Assembly: GCA_031261015.1 (NCBI GenBank)
Contig: JAISKG010000233.1
Location: 1-15,670 of the forward strand
Direction: 5' to 3'
Source: Dysgonamonadaceae bacterium
GTDB taxonomy: Bacteria; Bacteroidota; Bacteroidia; Bacteroidales; Azobacteroidaceae
DNA length: 15,670 nt
In this document: one piece after another, positions 1-7,772 of the stretch
How positions within the stretch are numbered: position 1 is the stretch's first letter
How the letters are laid out: every line of letters begins with the position of its first letter
Notes under the pieces: generated by a model
What the model was told of the DNA's origin: nothing
Database searches by the model: none
The model's input: the letters and a program-made list of their open reading frames with translations, nothing else
Program-made: the position numbers and the translations under genes

Positions 1-1226
1 GTTAAAATCATCTTTTTCGTATCTATCTCTTTCCCGTCGGTAATCAAGGAATAAAGATACATTCCGGCCTGCAATTCCGAGCCTTTAATTTTCAAGGTAT
101 TGCTACCGATCGAAACATCCAATTTTTTCAACATTTTGCCTTGCATGTCAAAAATACAAATGTAGGCGCGTTGAACGGTTTCGGGAAGTTCGTAGCGGAT
201 TTCCGTTTCGCCCGTAAAGGGATTGGGCGTATTTTGGTACAAAACAGCTTTGCTGAAAGTTTCGCCCAAAGTAGAAATAGAGTTTGAAACGGAACTGTTT
301 TTATGCGTATTTTCCGACTGTTCCAAAACTTCAATTTTTTTGTTCAATTCCTGAATAGACTGGATCAGCATCGGAATAATTTCCGTATAATTAATGCCCA
401 AATATCCCTGGTCGCTGATGGTATAAACCAGATCGGGATACAACTTTTGCAATTCCTGTGCAATCAATCCATAATGCTTGTTTTGAAAAGCTTGCGATTT
501 TTCATCATAAACGGCATATTGCTGAGTAACGCCTTTTTCATCCAGATATTCTACGTATTCCTGTTTCAAACGATACTCGACCGGTTTCATCGCCAGAATA
601 TCTTTCAATGATTTTTCCGAATTTAACTCCATGATATCTTTCTTGTAACGAATATCCGAAGGATTGAGGGTTACTTGATTGATGATCTGTCCGGTTACTT
701 TTACATCTCCCGAAAAATATCCTGCATACTGCCCGGATATGGGTATAAATTCATTGACAGTAGTGACAATACCAACGACTCCGGCTCCACCGGAATTACC
801 GGTTGTACTTAAAACACCTAATACTCCATGATTTTTACCGGAAGTAACTCCCCCCGCATGTCCCAGCACGCCGGTAGCGCTTCCCATACCCATAGTATTA
901 CTGGCATAGCAATCTCCTGTAATAGCAATGCCTGCGCCTATACCATTAGTCCCGTCGGCACGAATACCGAAAGTGGGGCCATTTCCGCTTCCAGGGAAAG
1001 TCACATGCAAATTGGTGTTATAACCATCTCCTCTTCCAATAGATACATAATCGGTAGTTGATCCGGTTGTTCCGACGCCTAAAGCAGACAAGGAATTTGA
1101 ATTGGAAGGTAATTTAATGCCAATATTCCCGGTCAGATTTATTCCGCTACTCGTTATTTTGATTTGTGCAAACGAGCTAAACACACACAATACAGTAAGT
1201 AACTGTACAAAAAAGATTTTTTTCAT
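1..1226 (-). CDS. Secreted protein with S74-type intramolecular chaperone domain and T9SS sorting domain (3' end cut by window)
   Basis: Reading the minus strand from the ATG at 1226 gives 408 codons with no stop before the window edge, so the gene is cut at its C-terminus, probably by only a few residues (it stops in KKMIL, where such tails usually end in a few more residues). Residues 1-20 are a signal peptide (MKKIFFVQLL start, FA|Q cleavage site). Residues about 30-180 are Gly/Ser/Thr-rich, like tail-fibre or collagen-like surface proteins. Residues 188-300 resemble the peptidase S74/endosialidase chaperone: NPSDIRYKKDI (Ser190 and Lys195 fit the S-x4-K dyad), HYGLIAQELQ, then INYTEIIPMLIQSIQELNKKIE running into a short coiled coil. 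Residues about 328-408 form a T9SS type A sorting domain (NTPNPFTGETEIRYELP, AGMYLYSLI). Family knowledge: such chaperones trimerise a beta-rich stalk and may cleave themselves. Export to the cell surface is inferred; the ligand is unknown. The start is supported by the signal peptide and a TATCTTTG box upstream. Confidence 0.85.
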   Translation of the reverse strand, partial: MKKIFFVQLLTVLCVFSSFAQIKITSSGINLTGNIGIKLPSNSNSLSALGVGTTGSTTDYVSIGRGDGYNTNLHVTFPGSGNGPTFGIRADGTNGIGAGIAITGDCYASNTMGMGSATGVLGHAGGVTSGKNHGVLGVLSTTGNSGGAGVVGIVTTVNEFIPISGQYAGYFSGDVKVTGQIINQVTLNPSDIRYKKDIMELNSEKSLKDILAMKPVEYRLKQEYVEYLDEKGVTQQYAVYDEKSQAFQNKHYGLIAQELQKLYPDLVYTISDQGYLGINYTEIIPMLIQSIQELNKKIEVLEQSENTHKNSSVSNSISTLGETFSKAVLYQNTPNPFTGETEIRYELPETVQRAYICIFDMQGKMLKKLDVSIGSNTLKIKGSELQAGMYLYSLITDGKEIDTKKMIL

Positions 1227-1298
1227 AATAAATTTTACTTTAAGTGTATATTAATTTTAAAAATAGAATAATTTAATGAGCGTTTGATTAGGATGAAG

Positions 1299-1306
1299 CA
1301 AAGATA
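1299..1306 (-). promoter_or_regulatory. Bacteroidota -7 box for the S74/T9SS gene
   Basis: TATCTTTG on the minus strand matches the Bacteroidota -7 consensus TAnnTTTG. It would start transcription near 1292, about 65 nt before the ATG at 1226. No good TTG element was found about 20 nt upstream, so this is a half-match. Confidence 0.45.
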
Positions 1307-1339
1307 GAGGTAAATTTTTGAATTTAATTCATTTCCGAC

Positions 1340-1400
1340 TACGCAAAACTACTCAAACCGCACTTTTAAACTACTCACTTACTACTCAAACCGCACTTTT
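1340..1400. repeat. Phased direct repeats containing TACTCA
   Basis: A 20-bp sequence beginning ACTACTCAAACCGC occurs exactly twice, at 1348-1367 and 1381-1400. A partial copy (CTACTCACTT) lies between them, and a weaker one (CTACGCAAA) begins at 1339. The TACTCA cores begin at 1350, 1372 and 1383, with TACGCA at 1340, so spacing is close to multiples of 11 bp, one helical turn. This is what a protein binding one DNA face as an oligomer would need. It lies between the S74 gene promoter and the GH81 gene; which gene it would serve is not clear. Confidence 0.6.
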
Positions 1401-1406
1401 TGCAAA

Positions 1407-1778
1407 GTTTAACATTAAAGGCACTTGTTTTTAACATTTTCAGGCAAATGAAGGCTAAATCATTTTTTGAAGTGCTAAATAATAATTTAGCGTGCTCTAT
1501 CGCGGAACAATAGAGCGTTTAACGGCTTAGCAGGGGATTCCTCGCCTACGGCTCGGAATGACCGATAACCTGTGGGGGAAGACAACGGGAGGAATCCCCT
1601 GCTAAACCGTTAAATACCTTCCGGATTGCTTCAGGCTTTGCCCTCGCAATGACGAATCAACTTCGAGTTTCGTTTAGCTATGACCGAAACAGCAATGTTG
1701 TATTTTCAGTGAGTTTTCTCCTTGCCTTCATAGAGTTTTTGTGAACCTCATTCCCATCCGGAATTTCAAAGTTTACAC
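1407..1778. other. Non-coding stretch with hairpins and REP-like sequence
   Basis: No credible gene is seen in the 585 nt between the S74 gene and the GH81 gene. The left part holds the TACTCA repeats. The middle holds three successive inverted repeats: a 7-bp stem at 1474-1480/1485-1491, a 7-bp stem at 1494-1500/1510-1516, and the long pair at 1518-1614. A REP-like 30-mer follows at 1624-1653. From about 1660 to 1778 I see nothing distinctive. Confidence 0.6.
1518..1614. repeat. Long imperfect inverted repeat (26-bp arms), REP/MITE-like
   Basis: The arms 1518-1543 and 1589-1614 are reverse complements over 26 bp with a single mismatch, around a 45-nt centre. The left arm runs into GGATTCCTCGCC-TACGGC-TCGGAATGACC (1535-1562). 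Just outside, at 1624-1653, is a similar motif, GATTGCTTCAGG...CCTCGCAATGAC. From memory, sequences of these two kinds recur in intergenic regions of many bacterial genomes, hence the REP-like label. No transposase or obvious target duplication is visible, so mobility is only possible. Confidence 0.6.
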
Positions 1779-1786
1779 TATATTTG
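1779..1786 (+). promoter_or_regulatory. Bacteroidota -7 box for the GH81 gene
   Basis: TATATTTG matches TAnnTTTG and sits 25 nt before the ATG at 1812, leaving a short leader. A clear TTG element about 20 nt upstream is missing. Confidence 0.5.
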
Positions 1787-1811
1787 TAGCTCAATTCAAT
1801 CTTTTACAACG

Positions 1812-4800
1812 ATGAAAAAACACATTTTACTTCTTGTGTTGCTGGGAATTACTTTTTCCCTTCAAGCTCAACAAATTATTCCTGCGGGAGGCGGAAGTTA
1901 CGCTTCATATCCGCCGGCAGCGGTAGAAAATGAAGACGGTTATTTTGCCAATCCTTACCAATGGTTCAAAAATGCATGGCCAAGCTTGAATCTGCATGAC
2001 AATGCCCGCAACAAACCTTTACCGACCAACGACTGGTGGACGGAATTTCTATTTCGCGGTTTAGGTCGCGATGAGGCCGGAAATGTTACGACCGGCGGCA
2101 ATCCTTTTGGTACCGAGGCTTGGGTATATCCGCAAATGGTGCGCGCCAATGAAGAAGGTTTCGAGGTTTATTTCCCCAAAGGTTTCAACGGTGGCGGAAT
2201 GAATCGCGGCAACGCCTTGCAAATCAAAGCTACATCTACTATACAATCGAATGAAGAAAATATTCTTTTCGCTGACTTTGAATCGGCGACCTGGCCAATT
2301 GGCTGGTTAGCAACCAACAATACGCAAAATATTCCGGGGCCGATAGCGACGAGCGAAATTACGCAAAATCCCACGCCAACCGGTTACACCGGCGATCGTT
2401 TCGTCAATACGTTTAAGGGCGATGCGGCGCAACTTACGCTGACTTCGCCTAAATTTACCATTTCCAAAAATTACATCCGTTTGTATGTCGGCGGCGGAAA
2501 TTATCCCGATGCTACTTACGTTGGCTTATTCGTTAACGGACAGAAAGTTAGAAATGCGTATGGTGATAATGGCCCTGTACTCCGGCAAGTGACTTGGGAC
2601 GTACAAGCCTTGAAAGGCCAGGAAGCCGAAATCCGTATTGTGGACGCTTCCGGCGGCGGATGGGGATTTATCATGTGCGACGAAATTATTTTTACCGACA
2701 GCGAATTTGGCGGTTCCGGCTACACAGCCGATTTCCGTACGCCGGTGGCTAAAGTCTTCGACTGGACAGATTTAGGTTTTATTTTGCGCAGCGAAAATGC
2801 GGCCGGCAAGCAAATGACGGCGACTTTGGTACACGGCGTTCCCTTCGTATATGTTGAATTGAACGGACTTTATCCGCTACTGATGCCGGGCGCCAAAGCT
2901 ACGGTTTACGCAAGCAATGGAAATAAAATCGAGCAATTCCCTGCTACGGTCAATGCTTTTACCATCGAATTTGACGATCGCGTTTTCGGTGTTCACGCTC
3001 CGCTGGGAAGCAAATTGCATCAATCCAAAGGCGGCGATTTCCAGATCGAAACGCCGGCGAATAAACGCTACGTTGTGGTTTCTGTATTACCGAATCGCTC
3101 ATTGTTAACAACTTACGATAATTATGCGCGCAATAAACCCGGAAATACCCAATTCAATTATGAATACAAAGTGTCGGAAGGGAAAATTGTCACCACTTTT
3201 GCGCTCAACGCGGTAAATTTGGAAACCGGCGCTACCGGCCAATCGACTTTGATGAGCTTTCTTCCTCATCATTGGCGGACAACTTCCAGAAATTTTGATT
3301 TGATTGCAAATGCCGATTATCAGATGTTTAGAGGAACTTTGCATACCGCCGCCGCCGCATCGTTTACTTTGTCTTATCCCTTCGGCGGAATGCCTCCGTA
3401 CTTGCCCGAACCGCTCGATATGTCGCAAAGCCAGATGGATATGCTTAGTTCGCTATTGGATTATGCTTCCGAACATTATATGGTCAACGGCAATACTTAT
3501 GCCAAAGGCTTGGGCGAAAACAGCACTTTGATGTTGATGGCTAAAAACATGAATCGTCCGGGTTTTGATTTATTTAAAAATAATTTGAAAAATGAATTTA
3601 CCAATTGGTTTACATTTACCGAAGCTGAAAAAAATCTGAAAGACCGCTATTTTGCCGCTTATCCGAATTACGGCGCGCTGATCGGATTTCCTCCGGGCTA
3701 TGGCTCGCAGGGATTCAACGACTTGCATTTCCACATCGGCTATTTTACGGCCGGAGCTGCTCGCCTGATGATGGTGGACAAGGAATTTAAACGCGATTTT
3801 GCCGAAATGACCAAATTAGTTACGCGTACGTATGCTAATTGGGATCATTATCAAACAGCAAGCGATATTTACCAACCCTTCCTGCGCACGTTCGATCCGT
3901 ATTTGGGACATTCGTTTGCGGGCGGAACCGGCGATGGCGGCGGAAACAATCAGGAATCGACTTCCGAAGCGATCAATTCGTGGTTTGGTATGTATTTGCT
4001 TGGCATCGAGTTGAATGATAAAGCGATTATAGACGCGGCCGCCATGGGTTATATGCTCGAAGTGACGGCTGCCGGCGAATATTGGCTGGATCTGTACGGC
4101 GATAATTTCCCTTCCACTTATGGACATGATTATGTGGGAATTGTGCGTACCGATAATTTAGGTTGGGCGACTTATTTTGCCGGCGATCCCGCGTGGGTGC
4201 TTGGTATTCAGGCTTGCCCGGTCGAATTTTTCTTCAACAATTTCGGTTTGAAACCGGAAAAAATGGCAGCTATTCAACAATCCATGTTCCACGACCGCAC
4301 CACCTTTTTCTACGATGGACAACCGATGCACACCAACGACGATCCCTACGACAATATCCGCACGATGGGGCCTTACTTAGGCGGTTATCATCTCAATATA
4401 ATGAATTACCTCAATCCGGCGCAATCTTCACAATGGATCGACGAATTTTGCCGCTTGGACGGCGCGGAAGGTCAGGAATGGCGGAATCATTACAACACGC
4501 CGACCAATTATTATTTGAGCCGCGCGATGATGACTTACGGCAAGCCCGCGCCGGGATACAACACGAGTATTCCTTCCGGAGCTGTATATATCAACGACAA
4601 AGGCGAGATTACCTATTTGTTGTACAATGCAACCGATGCGGAAGTCGATGTAAAAATTTATTACAACGGAACTATATTGGAAACGATTAAAGTAGGTGCT
4701 CGTAAATATTATAATTCTCGTCTTACCGGCGTACAAAAACCGACTGTTATTTGCGTTTCCCACAAAGACAATGATGCGATGGCCGTCAATACCGACGTTA

Positions 4801-6326
4801 CGGTGAAAGCCAACGCGACGGATAAAGACGGTGATATTCTCTGGGTGGACTTTTATTTCGACGGCGTGAAAGTCGGTACATCTTACAAAGAGCCTTACGA
4901 AGTGAAATTCCGTCCGACGGCAGCCGGAGCCAAAGAATTGAAAATCATTGCTACCGACAACGAAGGTCTGAAGAGCGATCCGTGCATCTTGACGATCAAT
5001 GTATCGGCAACCGCGCAAACGCCTTTCAACGGTACGCCCTGGCAAATTCCGGCAGCCACGATTTACGCCGTACAATTCGACAACGGCGGCCCGGAAGTGG
5101 CTTGCCATGATAACGAAATCGAAATGCAGGGCGGCGATAATTACCGTCCCGGCACCGGAGTAGAAACCGAAGGCACCGGCAATATTGCCAACAGCAACAT
5201 CGGCTGGACGAATACCGGCGAATGGTTTGAATATACGGTCAATGTACAGACAACGGGCGTTTACCAGATGAATGCCCGCTTGGGATCGGCCGGTGGCGGC
5301 GCCTTGCGAGTCTTCTTCTACGGAGTGGATAAAACCGGTTCCGTGGAGATCGCCAGCACAGGAAGTTGGGCTTTGGTTGACAATATTTCCATTGCAAAAA
5401 TTCCGTTGAAAGCCGGTCAACAAGTGATGCGCGTAATGATTGACCGCACGGGAGCGAATCTGGGCTCGTTTAAATTCACTTTGCTGCCTGACGAAACGAT
5501 GCCGACCGAAGTAGATGCCGGTCAGGATCAAGTGATTCCGACTACGCAAACCACCACGACTTTGCAAGCGGTCGCAACAACTTACGGCACAACGACCGTG
5601 ACCAAATACGAATGGAAACAAATCGACGCGAATAAACCGGCGACCATCGCCAATCCGAATCAAGCGCAAACAACGGTGTCGGGTTTGCAACAGGGAACTT
5701 ATGTATTTGAAATCACCGCTACCGACAGCAAAGGCTTGACAGTTAGCGATGAAGTCGCAGTGGCGGTTATTCCCGACAACTTCGCTCCGGTCGCCGACCC
5801 CGGTCAAACGCGCACGGTACCTCTGAACACAACTGTTACCTTAGACGGCAGCAAATCCATAGATCCCGACGGAACAATTGTGAAATACGAATGGAAGCAA
5901 GTCGATAGCCACGCCGCGTTGACGATCAATCAAACGCTTACCAATCCGGTTGCAACCGTGGCCAGCTTACAGGCAAACAAGCTCTATGTCTTTCAATTAA
6001 CCGTCACAGATAATCAAGGAGCAACCGGCTCCGCCAATGTGCGAATCATGGCGACCGACGGAACAACAGGATTTTTTGGCACGGAAACGTCCGAATTGAA
6101 ACTCTATCCCAATCCGTTCACCGACCGCCTTATTATTGATACGAACGGCAGTGAAAGCATGAATCGTATCGTTCTCTATTCCATTACCGGTCAAGCCGTT
6201 CTGGAAGAAAACATACGCGGTTTATCGTCGATTATATTAAATACTTCGCACTTAGACAAAGGCTATTACATTTTGACGATTTTTTCGGATAATGCAGTCG
6301 TTTCTAAGAAGGTGCTGAAGAAATAA
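1812..6326 (+). CDS. Secreted GH81 endo-beta-1,3-glucanase with CBM6, PKD-like and T9SS domains
   Basis: This 1504-residue enzyme should cut beta-1,3-glucan (laminarin, curdlan, fungal or algal wall glucan) outside the cell. Residues 1-19 are a signal peptide. GH81 begins near 66 (NKPLPTNDWWTEFLF, then EAWVYPQMV). Its catalytic part includes FNDLHFHIGYF at 635-645, with Asp637 the likely general acid, and GNNQESTSEAINSWFG from 711, with Glu715 and Glu719 as the conserved base/glutamate pair. Residues about 148-298 look like a separate beta-sandwich module inserted into the N-terminal lobe (FADFES, LTLTSPKF, VGLFVNGQKVR, WDVQALKG, FIMCDEIIFTD); GH81 sequence resumes at FRTPVAKVFDW. Next come an Ig-like domain (about 975-1066), a CBM6-type glucan-binding domain (about 1083-1225; EAEGxG-like VETEGTGNI, WTNTGEWFEY), two PKD/REJ-like domains (1233-1320, 1325-1415; both with YEWKQ) and a T9SS sorting domain from about 1428 (LKLYPNPFTDRLIID to KKVLKK). 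The enzyme is probably T9SS-exported and cell-surface bound. No SusC/D genes are adjacent. Confidence 0.93.
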   Translation: MKKHILLLVLLGITFSLQAQQIIPAGGGSYASYPPAAVENEDGYFANPYQWFKNAWPSLNLHDNARNKPLPTNDWWTEFLFRGLGRDEAGNVTTGGNPFGTEAWVYPQMVRANEEGFEVYFPKGFNGGGMNRGNALQIKATSTIQSNEENILFADFESATWPIGWLATNNTQNIPGPIATSEITQNPTPTGYTGDRFVNTFKGDAAQLTLTSPKFTISKNYIRLYVGGGNYPDATYVGLFVNGQKVRNAYGDNGPVLRQVTWDVQALKGQEAEIRIVDASGGGWGFIMCDEIIFTDSEFGGSGYTADFRTPVAKVFDWTDLGFILRSENAAGKQMTATLVHGVPFVYVELNGLYPLLMPGAKATVYASNGNKIEQFPATVNAFTIEFDDRVFGVHAPLGSKLHQSKGGDFQIETPANKRYVVVSVLPNRSLLTTYDNYARNKPGNTQFNYEYKVSEGKIVTTFALNAVNLETGATGQSTLMSFLPHHWRTTSRNFDLIANADYQMFRGTLHTAAAASFTLSYPFGGMPPYLPEPLDMSQSQMDMLSSLLDYASEHYMVNGNTYAKGLGENSTLMLMAKNMNRPGFDLFKNNLKNEFTNWFTFTEAEKNLKDRYFAAYPNYGALIGFPPGYGSQGFNDLHFHIGYFTAGAARLMMVDKEFKRDFAEMTKLVTRTYANWDHYQTASDIYQPFLRTFDPYLGHSFAGGTGDGGGNNQESTSEAINSWFGMYLLGIELNDKAIIDAAAMGYMLEVTAAGEYWLDLYGDNFPSTYGHDYVGIVRTDNLGWATYFAGDPAWVLGIQACPVEFFFNNFGLKPEKMAAIQQSMFHDRTTFFYDGQPMHTNDDPYDNIRTMGPYLGGYHLNIMNYLNPAQSSQWIDEFCRLDGAEGQEWRNHYNTPTNYYLSRAMMTYGKPAPGYNTSIPSGAVYINDKGEITYLLYNATDAEVDVKIYYNGTILETIKVGARKYYNSRLTGVQKPTVICVSHKDNDAMAVNTDVTVKANATDKDGDILWVDFYFDGVKVGTSYKEPYEVKFRPTAAGAKELKIIATDNEGLKSDPCILTINVSATAQTPFNGTPWQIPAATIYAVQFDNGGPEVACHDNEIEMQGGDNYRPGTGVETEGTGNIANSNIGWTNTGEWFEYTVNVQTTGVYQMNARLGSAGGGALRVFFYGVDKTGSVEIASTGSWALVDNISIAKIPLKAGQQVMRVMIDRTGANLGSFKFTLLPDETMPTEVDAGQDQVIPTTQTTTTLQAVATTYGTTTVTKYEWKQIDANKPATIANPNQAQTTVSGLQQGTYVFEITATDSKGLTVSDEVAVAVIPDNFAPVADPGQTRTVPLNTTVTLDGSKSIDPDGTIVKYEWKQVDSHAALTINQTLTNPVATVASLQANKLYVFQLTVTDNQGATGSANVRIMATDGTTGFFGTETSELKLYPNPFTDRLIIDTNGSESMNRIVLYSITGQAVLEENIRGLSSIILNTSHLDKGYYILTIFSDNAVVSKKVLKK

Positions 6327-6345
6327 AAGAAGGAGATTGAATTGG

Positions 6346-6391
6346 ACAAGCCCTAAAAAGTGTTGCAACTCAGCGCTTTTTTAGGGCTTGT
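6346..6391 (+). terminator. Terminator hairpin after the GH81 gene
   Basis: ACAAGCCCTAAAAAG (6346-6360) pairs with CTTTTTTAGGGCTTGT (6376-6391), apart from one bulged T, around a 15-nt loop. It begins 19 nt after the stop codon. The T run lies within the 3' arm rather than after it. Confidence 0.7.
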
Positions 6392-6393
6392 TG

Positions 6394-6423
6394 TTTGTAT
6401 ATCAAAAATATTGAGTATTTTTG
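6394..6423 (+). promoter_or_regulatory. Promoter of the ATPase gene, overlapping the palindromic array
   Basis: TTTG at 6394-6397, an 18-nt spacer and TATTTTTG at 6416-6423 fit the Bacteroidota promoter pattern. Transcription would begin near 6430, exactly where the regular palindromic repeats begin. The -7 box lies inside the first, diverged repeat unit (6408-6429). Confidence 0.55.
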
Positions 6424-6508
6424 CGCAGCGTATTGAGTAAAAATACTCAGCATATTGAGTAAATTTACTCAGTATATTGAGTAAAAATACTCAGCGTATT
6501 GAGTAAAA
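6408..6508. repeat. 22-bp tandem palindromic array, TTGAGTA-N-TACTCA
   Basis: Units of exactly 22 bp lie head to tail at 6408-6429 (diverged right half), 6430-6451, 6452-6473 and 6474-6495, with a half unit at 6496-6508. Each full unit carries TGAGTA and TACTCA as inverted half-sites around AAAA or AATT; the third unit contains the perfect 16-bp palindrome TGAGTAAATTTACTCA. Half-sites therefore alternate about every 11 bp. The array ends 12 nt before the ATPase start codon and covers nearly the whole predicted 5' leader. It could be an operator for autoregulation, a recognition site for the encoded protein, or an RNA hairpin series. Confidence 0.85.
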
Positions 6509-6520
6509 TTTTAAATAGCT

Positions 6521-7699
6521 ATGGAACGAACTTATTTACAAAGCATTATCAAAAGAGTAAATGAGCCGAGAAAGTTCATTCAAGTCATTTTCGGTCCCCG
6601 TCAGGTAGGTAAAACGACATTGATTACGCAGTTATTGACTAAAATTTCGATTCCCTACCAAAGCGAATCTGCCGATAATATCGTTGCTGACGGCTCTTGG
6701 CTTGCGCAAGTCTGGGAAAGCGCCCGTTTGCGAATGAAGCATTTACAAGCAGGCGAATATTTGCTGGTGATTGATGAAGTGCAAAAAATAGAGAATTGGA
6801 GTGAAATCGTTAAACAACAATGGGATAGAGATACTCGCGACCGTATCAATATCAAAGTGATTTTACTTGGCTCGTCGCGGCTTCTGATACAAAAAGGTTT
6901 GACCGAATCGCTTGCCGGACGTTTTGAAACAAATTATATGCCGCATTGGAGTTTTGCGGAAATGGAATCCGCTTTTGGCTGGAATATTGATCAATACTTG
7001 TTTTTCGGCGGTTATCCGGGCGCAGCTCATTTAATTAACGATATCGATCGCTGGCGGGCGTATATCAGCGATTCGATTATTGCGACAAGCATTTCAAAAG
7101 ATATTTTGGTGTTGACGCGCATCGACAAGCCGGCTTTGCTGAAATCGCTCTTTGAAATAGGCTCGCAATATTCGGGACAAATACTTTCTTATACCAAGAT
7201 TATGGGGCAATTGCAAGATGCAGGCAATTCGACGACCCTCGCCAATTATTTACGGTTATTGTCGGAGAGCGGATTACTCGGCGGATTGGAAAAATACGCC
7301 GGCGAAGTGGTACGTCAAAAATCGTCCAGTCCCAAATTTCAAGTTTATAACAATGCTTTGTTAAATGCCGGATCGAACGGAACATTTTTGGAAACAATGC
7401 TGAATCCGAAGTTATTGGGACGGTTGGTAGAGTCGGCCGTCGGCGCACATCTACTCAATTATTCGATAACCGAACGCTATAAACTTTTCTATTGGCGAGA
7501 AGGGGCAAACGAAGTGGATTTTGTACTTAAAAAAGGGGATCTTTTGATTGGTTTGGAAGTGAAAAGCGGTGCAAAAGCGCAAAACAACGGAATGAAAATT
7601 TTTGCAGAAGCGTTTCATCCGCAAAAGATGCTGATTATTGGTACAAGTGGAATTCCTTATTCGGAATTTTTGAAAATTAATCCGAGGGAGTTGTTTTAA
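6521..7699 (+). CDS. AAA_14 / DUF4143 family ATPase with PD-(D/E)XK-like C-terminal domain
   Basis: The 392-residue protein begins with an AAA-type ATPase domain: Walker A GPRQVGKT (25-32), Walker B LLVIDEVQ (81-88), sensor-like VILLGSS (113-119) followed by SLAGR (130-134), and the family motif FFGGYPGA (161-168). The C-terminal DUF4143 region has a nuclease-fold signature: Glu304 (LVESAVGAHLL), YWREGANEVDFVL with Asp333, and LEVKSG with Glu346 and Lys348. Proteins of this type are common and often multicopy in Bacteroidota and other bacteria and archaea, but their role is not established; nuclease activity is inferred from motifs only. The gene stands alone between two terminators, preceded by a striking palindromic array, which suggests the protein or a partner binds that DNA. 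Length and motifs look complete. It is unrelated by function to the flanking enzymes and may be an accessory insertion. Confidence 0.9.
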   Translation: MERTYLQSIIKRVNEPRKFIQVIFGPRQVGKTTLITQLLTKISIPYQSESADNIVADGSWLAQVWESARLRMKHLQAGEYLLVIDEVQKIENWSEIVKQQWDRDTRDRINIKVILLGSSRLLIQKGLTESLAGRFETNYMPHWSFAEMESAFGWNIDQYLFFGGYPGAAHLINDIDRWRAYISDSIIATSISKDILVLTRIDKPALLKSLFEIGSQYSGQILSYTKIMGQLQDAGNSTTLANYLRLLSESGLLGGLEKYAGEVVRQKSSSPKFQVYNNALLNAGSNGTFLETMLNPKLLGRLVESAVGAHLLNYSITERYKLFYWREGANEVDFVLKKGDLLIGLEVKSGAKAQNNGMKIFAEAFHPQKMLIIGTSGIPYSEFLKINPRELF

Positions 7700-7714
7700 T
7701 GATGCGCTCCAATC

Positions 7715-7760
7715 TGCATAAAGAAATGCGTTTTCTAAGGAAAACGCATTTCTTTATGCA
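7715..7760. terminator. Bidirectional terminator between convergent genes
   Basis: The arms 7715-7734 and 7741-7760 pair perfectly over 20 bp around a 6-nt loop (CTAAGG). The arm runs TGCATAAAGAAATGCGTTTT, giving A/T-rich ends useful on both strands. It lies 15 nt after the ATPase stop and 12 nt beyond the superoxide dismutase stop, so it can end both transcripts. Confidence 0.85.
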
Positions 7761-7772
7761 AGGCAACCGGCC

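Noticed and set aside
303..1061. Two plus-strand open frames at 303-611 and 828-1061
   Set aside because: They are antisense to the S74/T9SS protein, which reads through from 1226 to the window edge with signal peptide and family motifs.
1518..1614. Insertion sequence ends
   Set aside because: Only 45 nt separates the arms, no transposase is present and no target duplication is visible; a REP/MITE-like hairpin is more modest and fits better.
4428..5807. 459-codon open frame on the minus strand inside the GH81 gene
   Set aside because: It lies opposite a clearly coding gene with recognisable domains, has low-complexity Arg/Ile/Val-rich sequence without motifs, and no promoter. It is a shadow of the codon bias of the plus-strand gene.
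6408..6508. CRISPR array
   Set aside because: The repeats are head to tail without unique spacers, and no cas genes are present.
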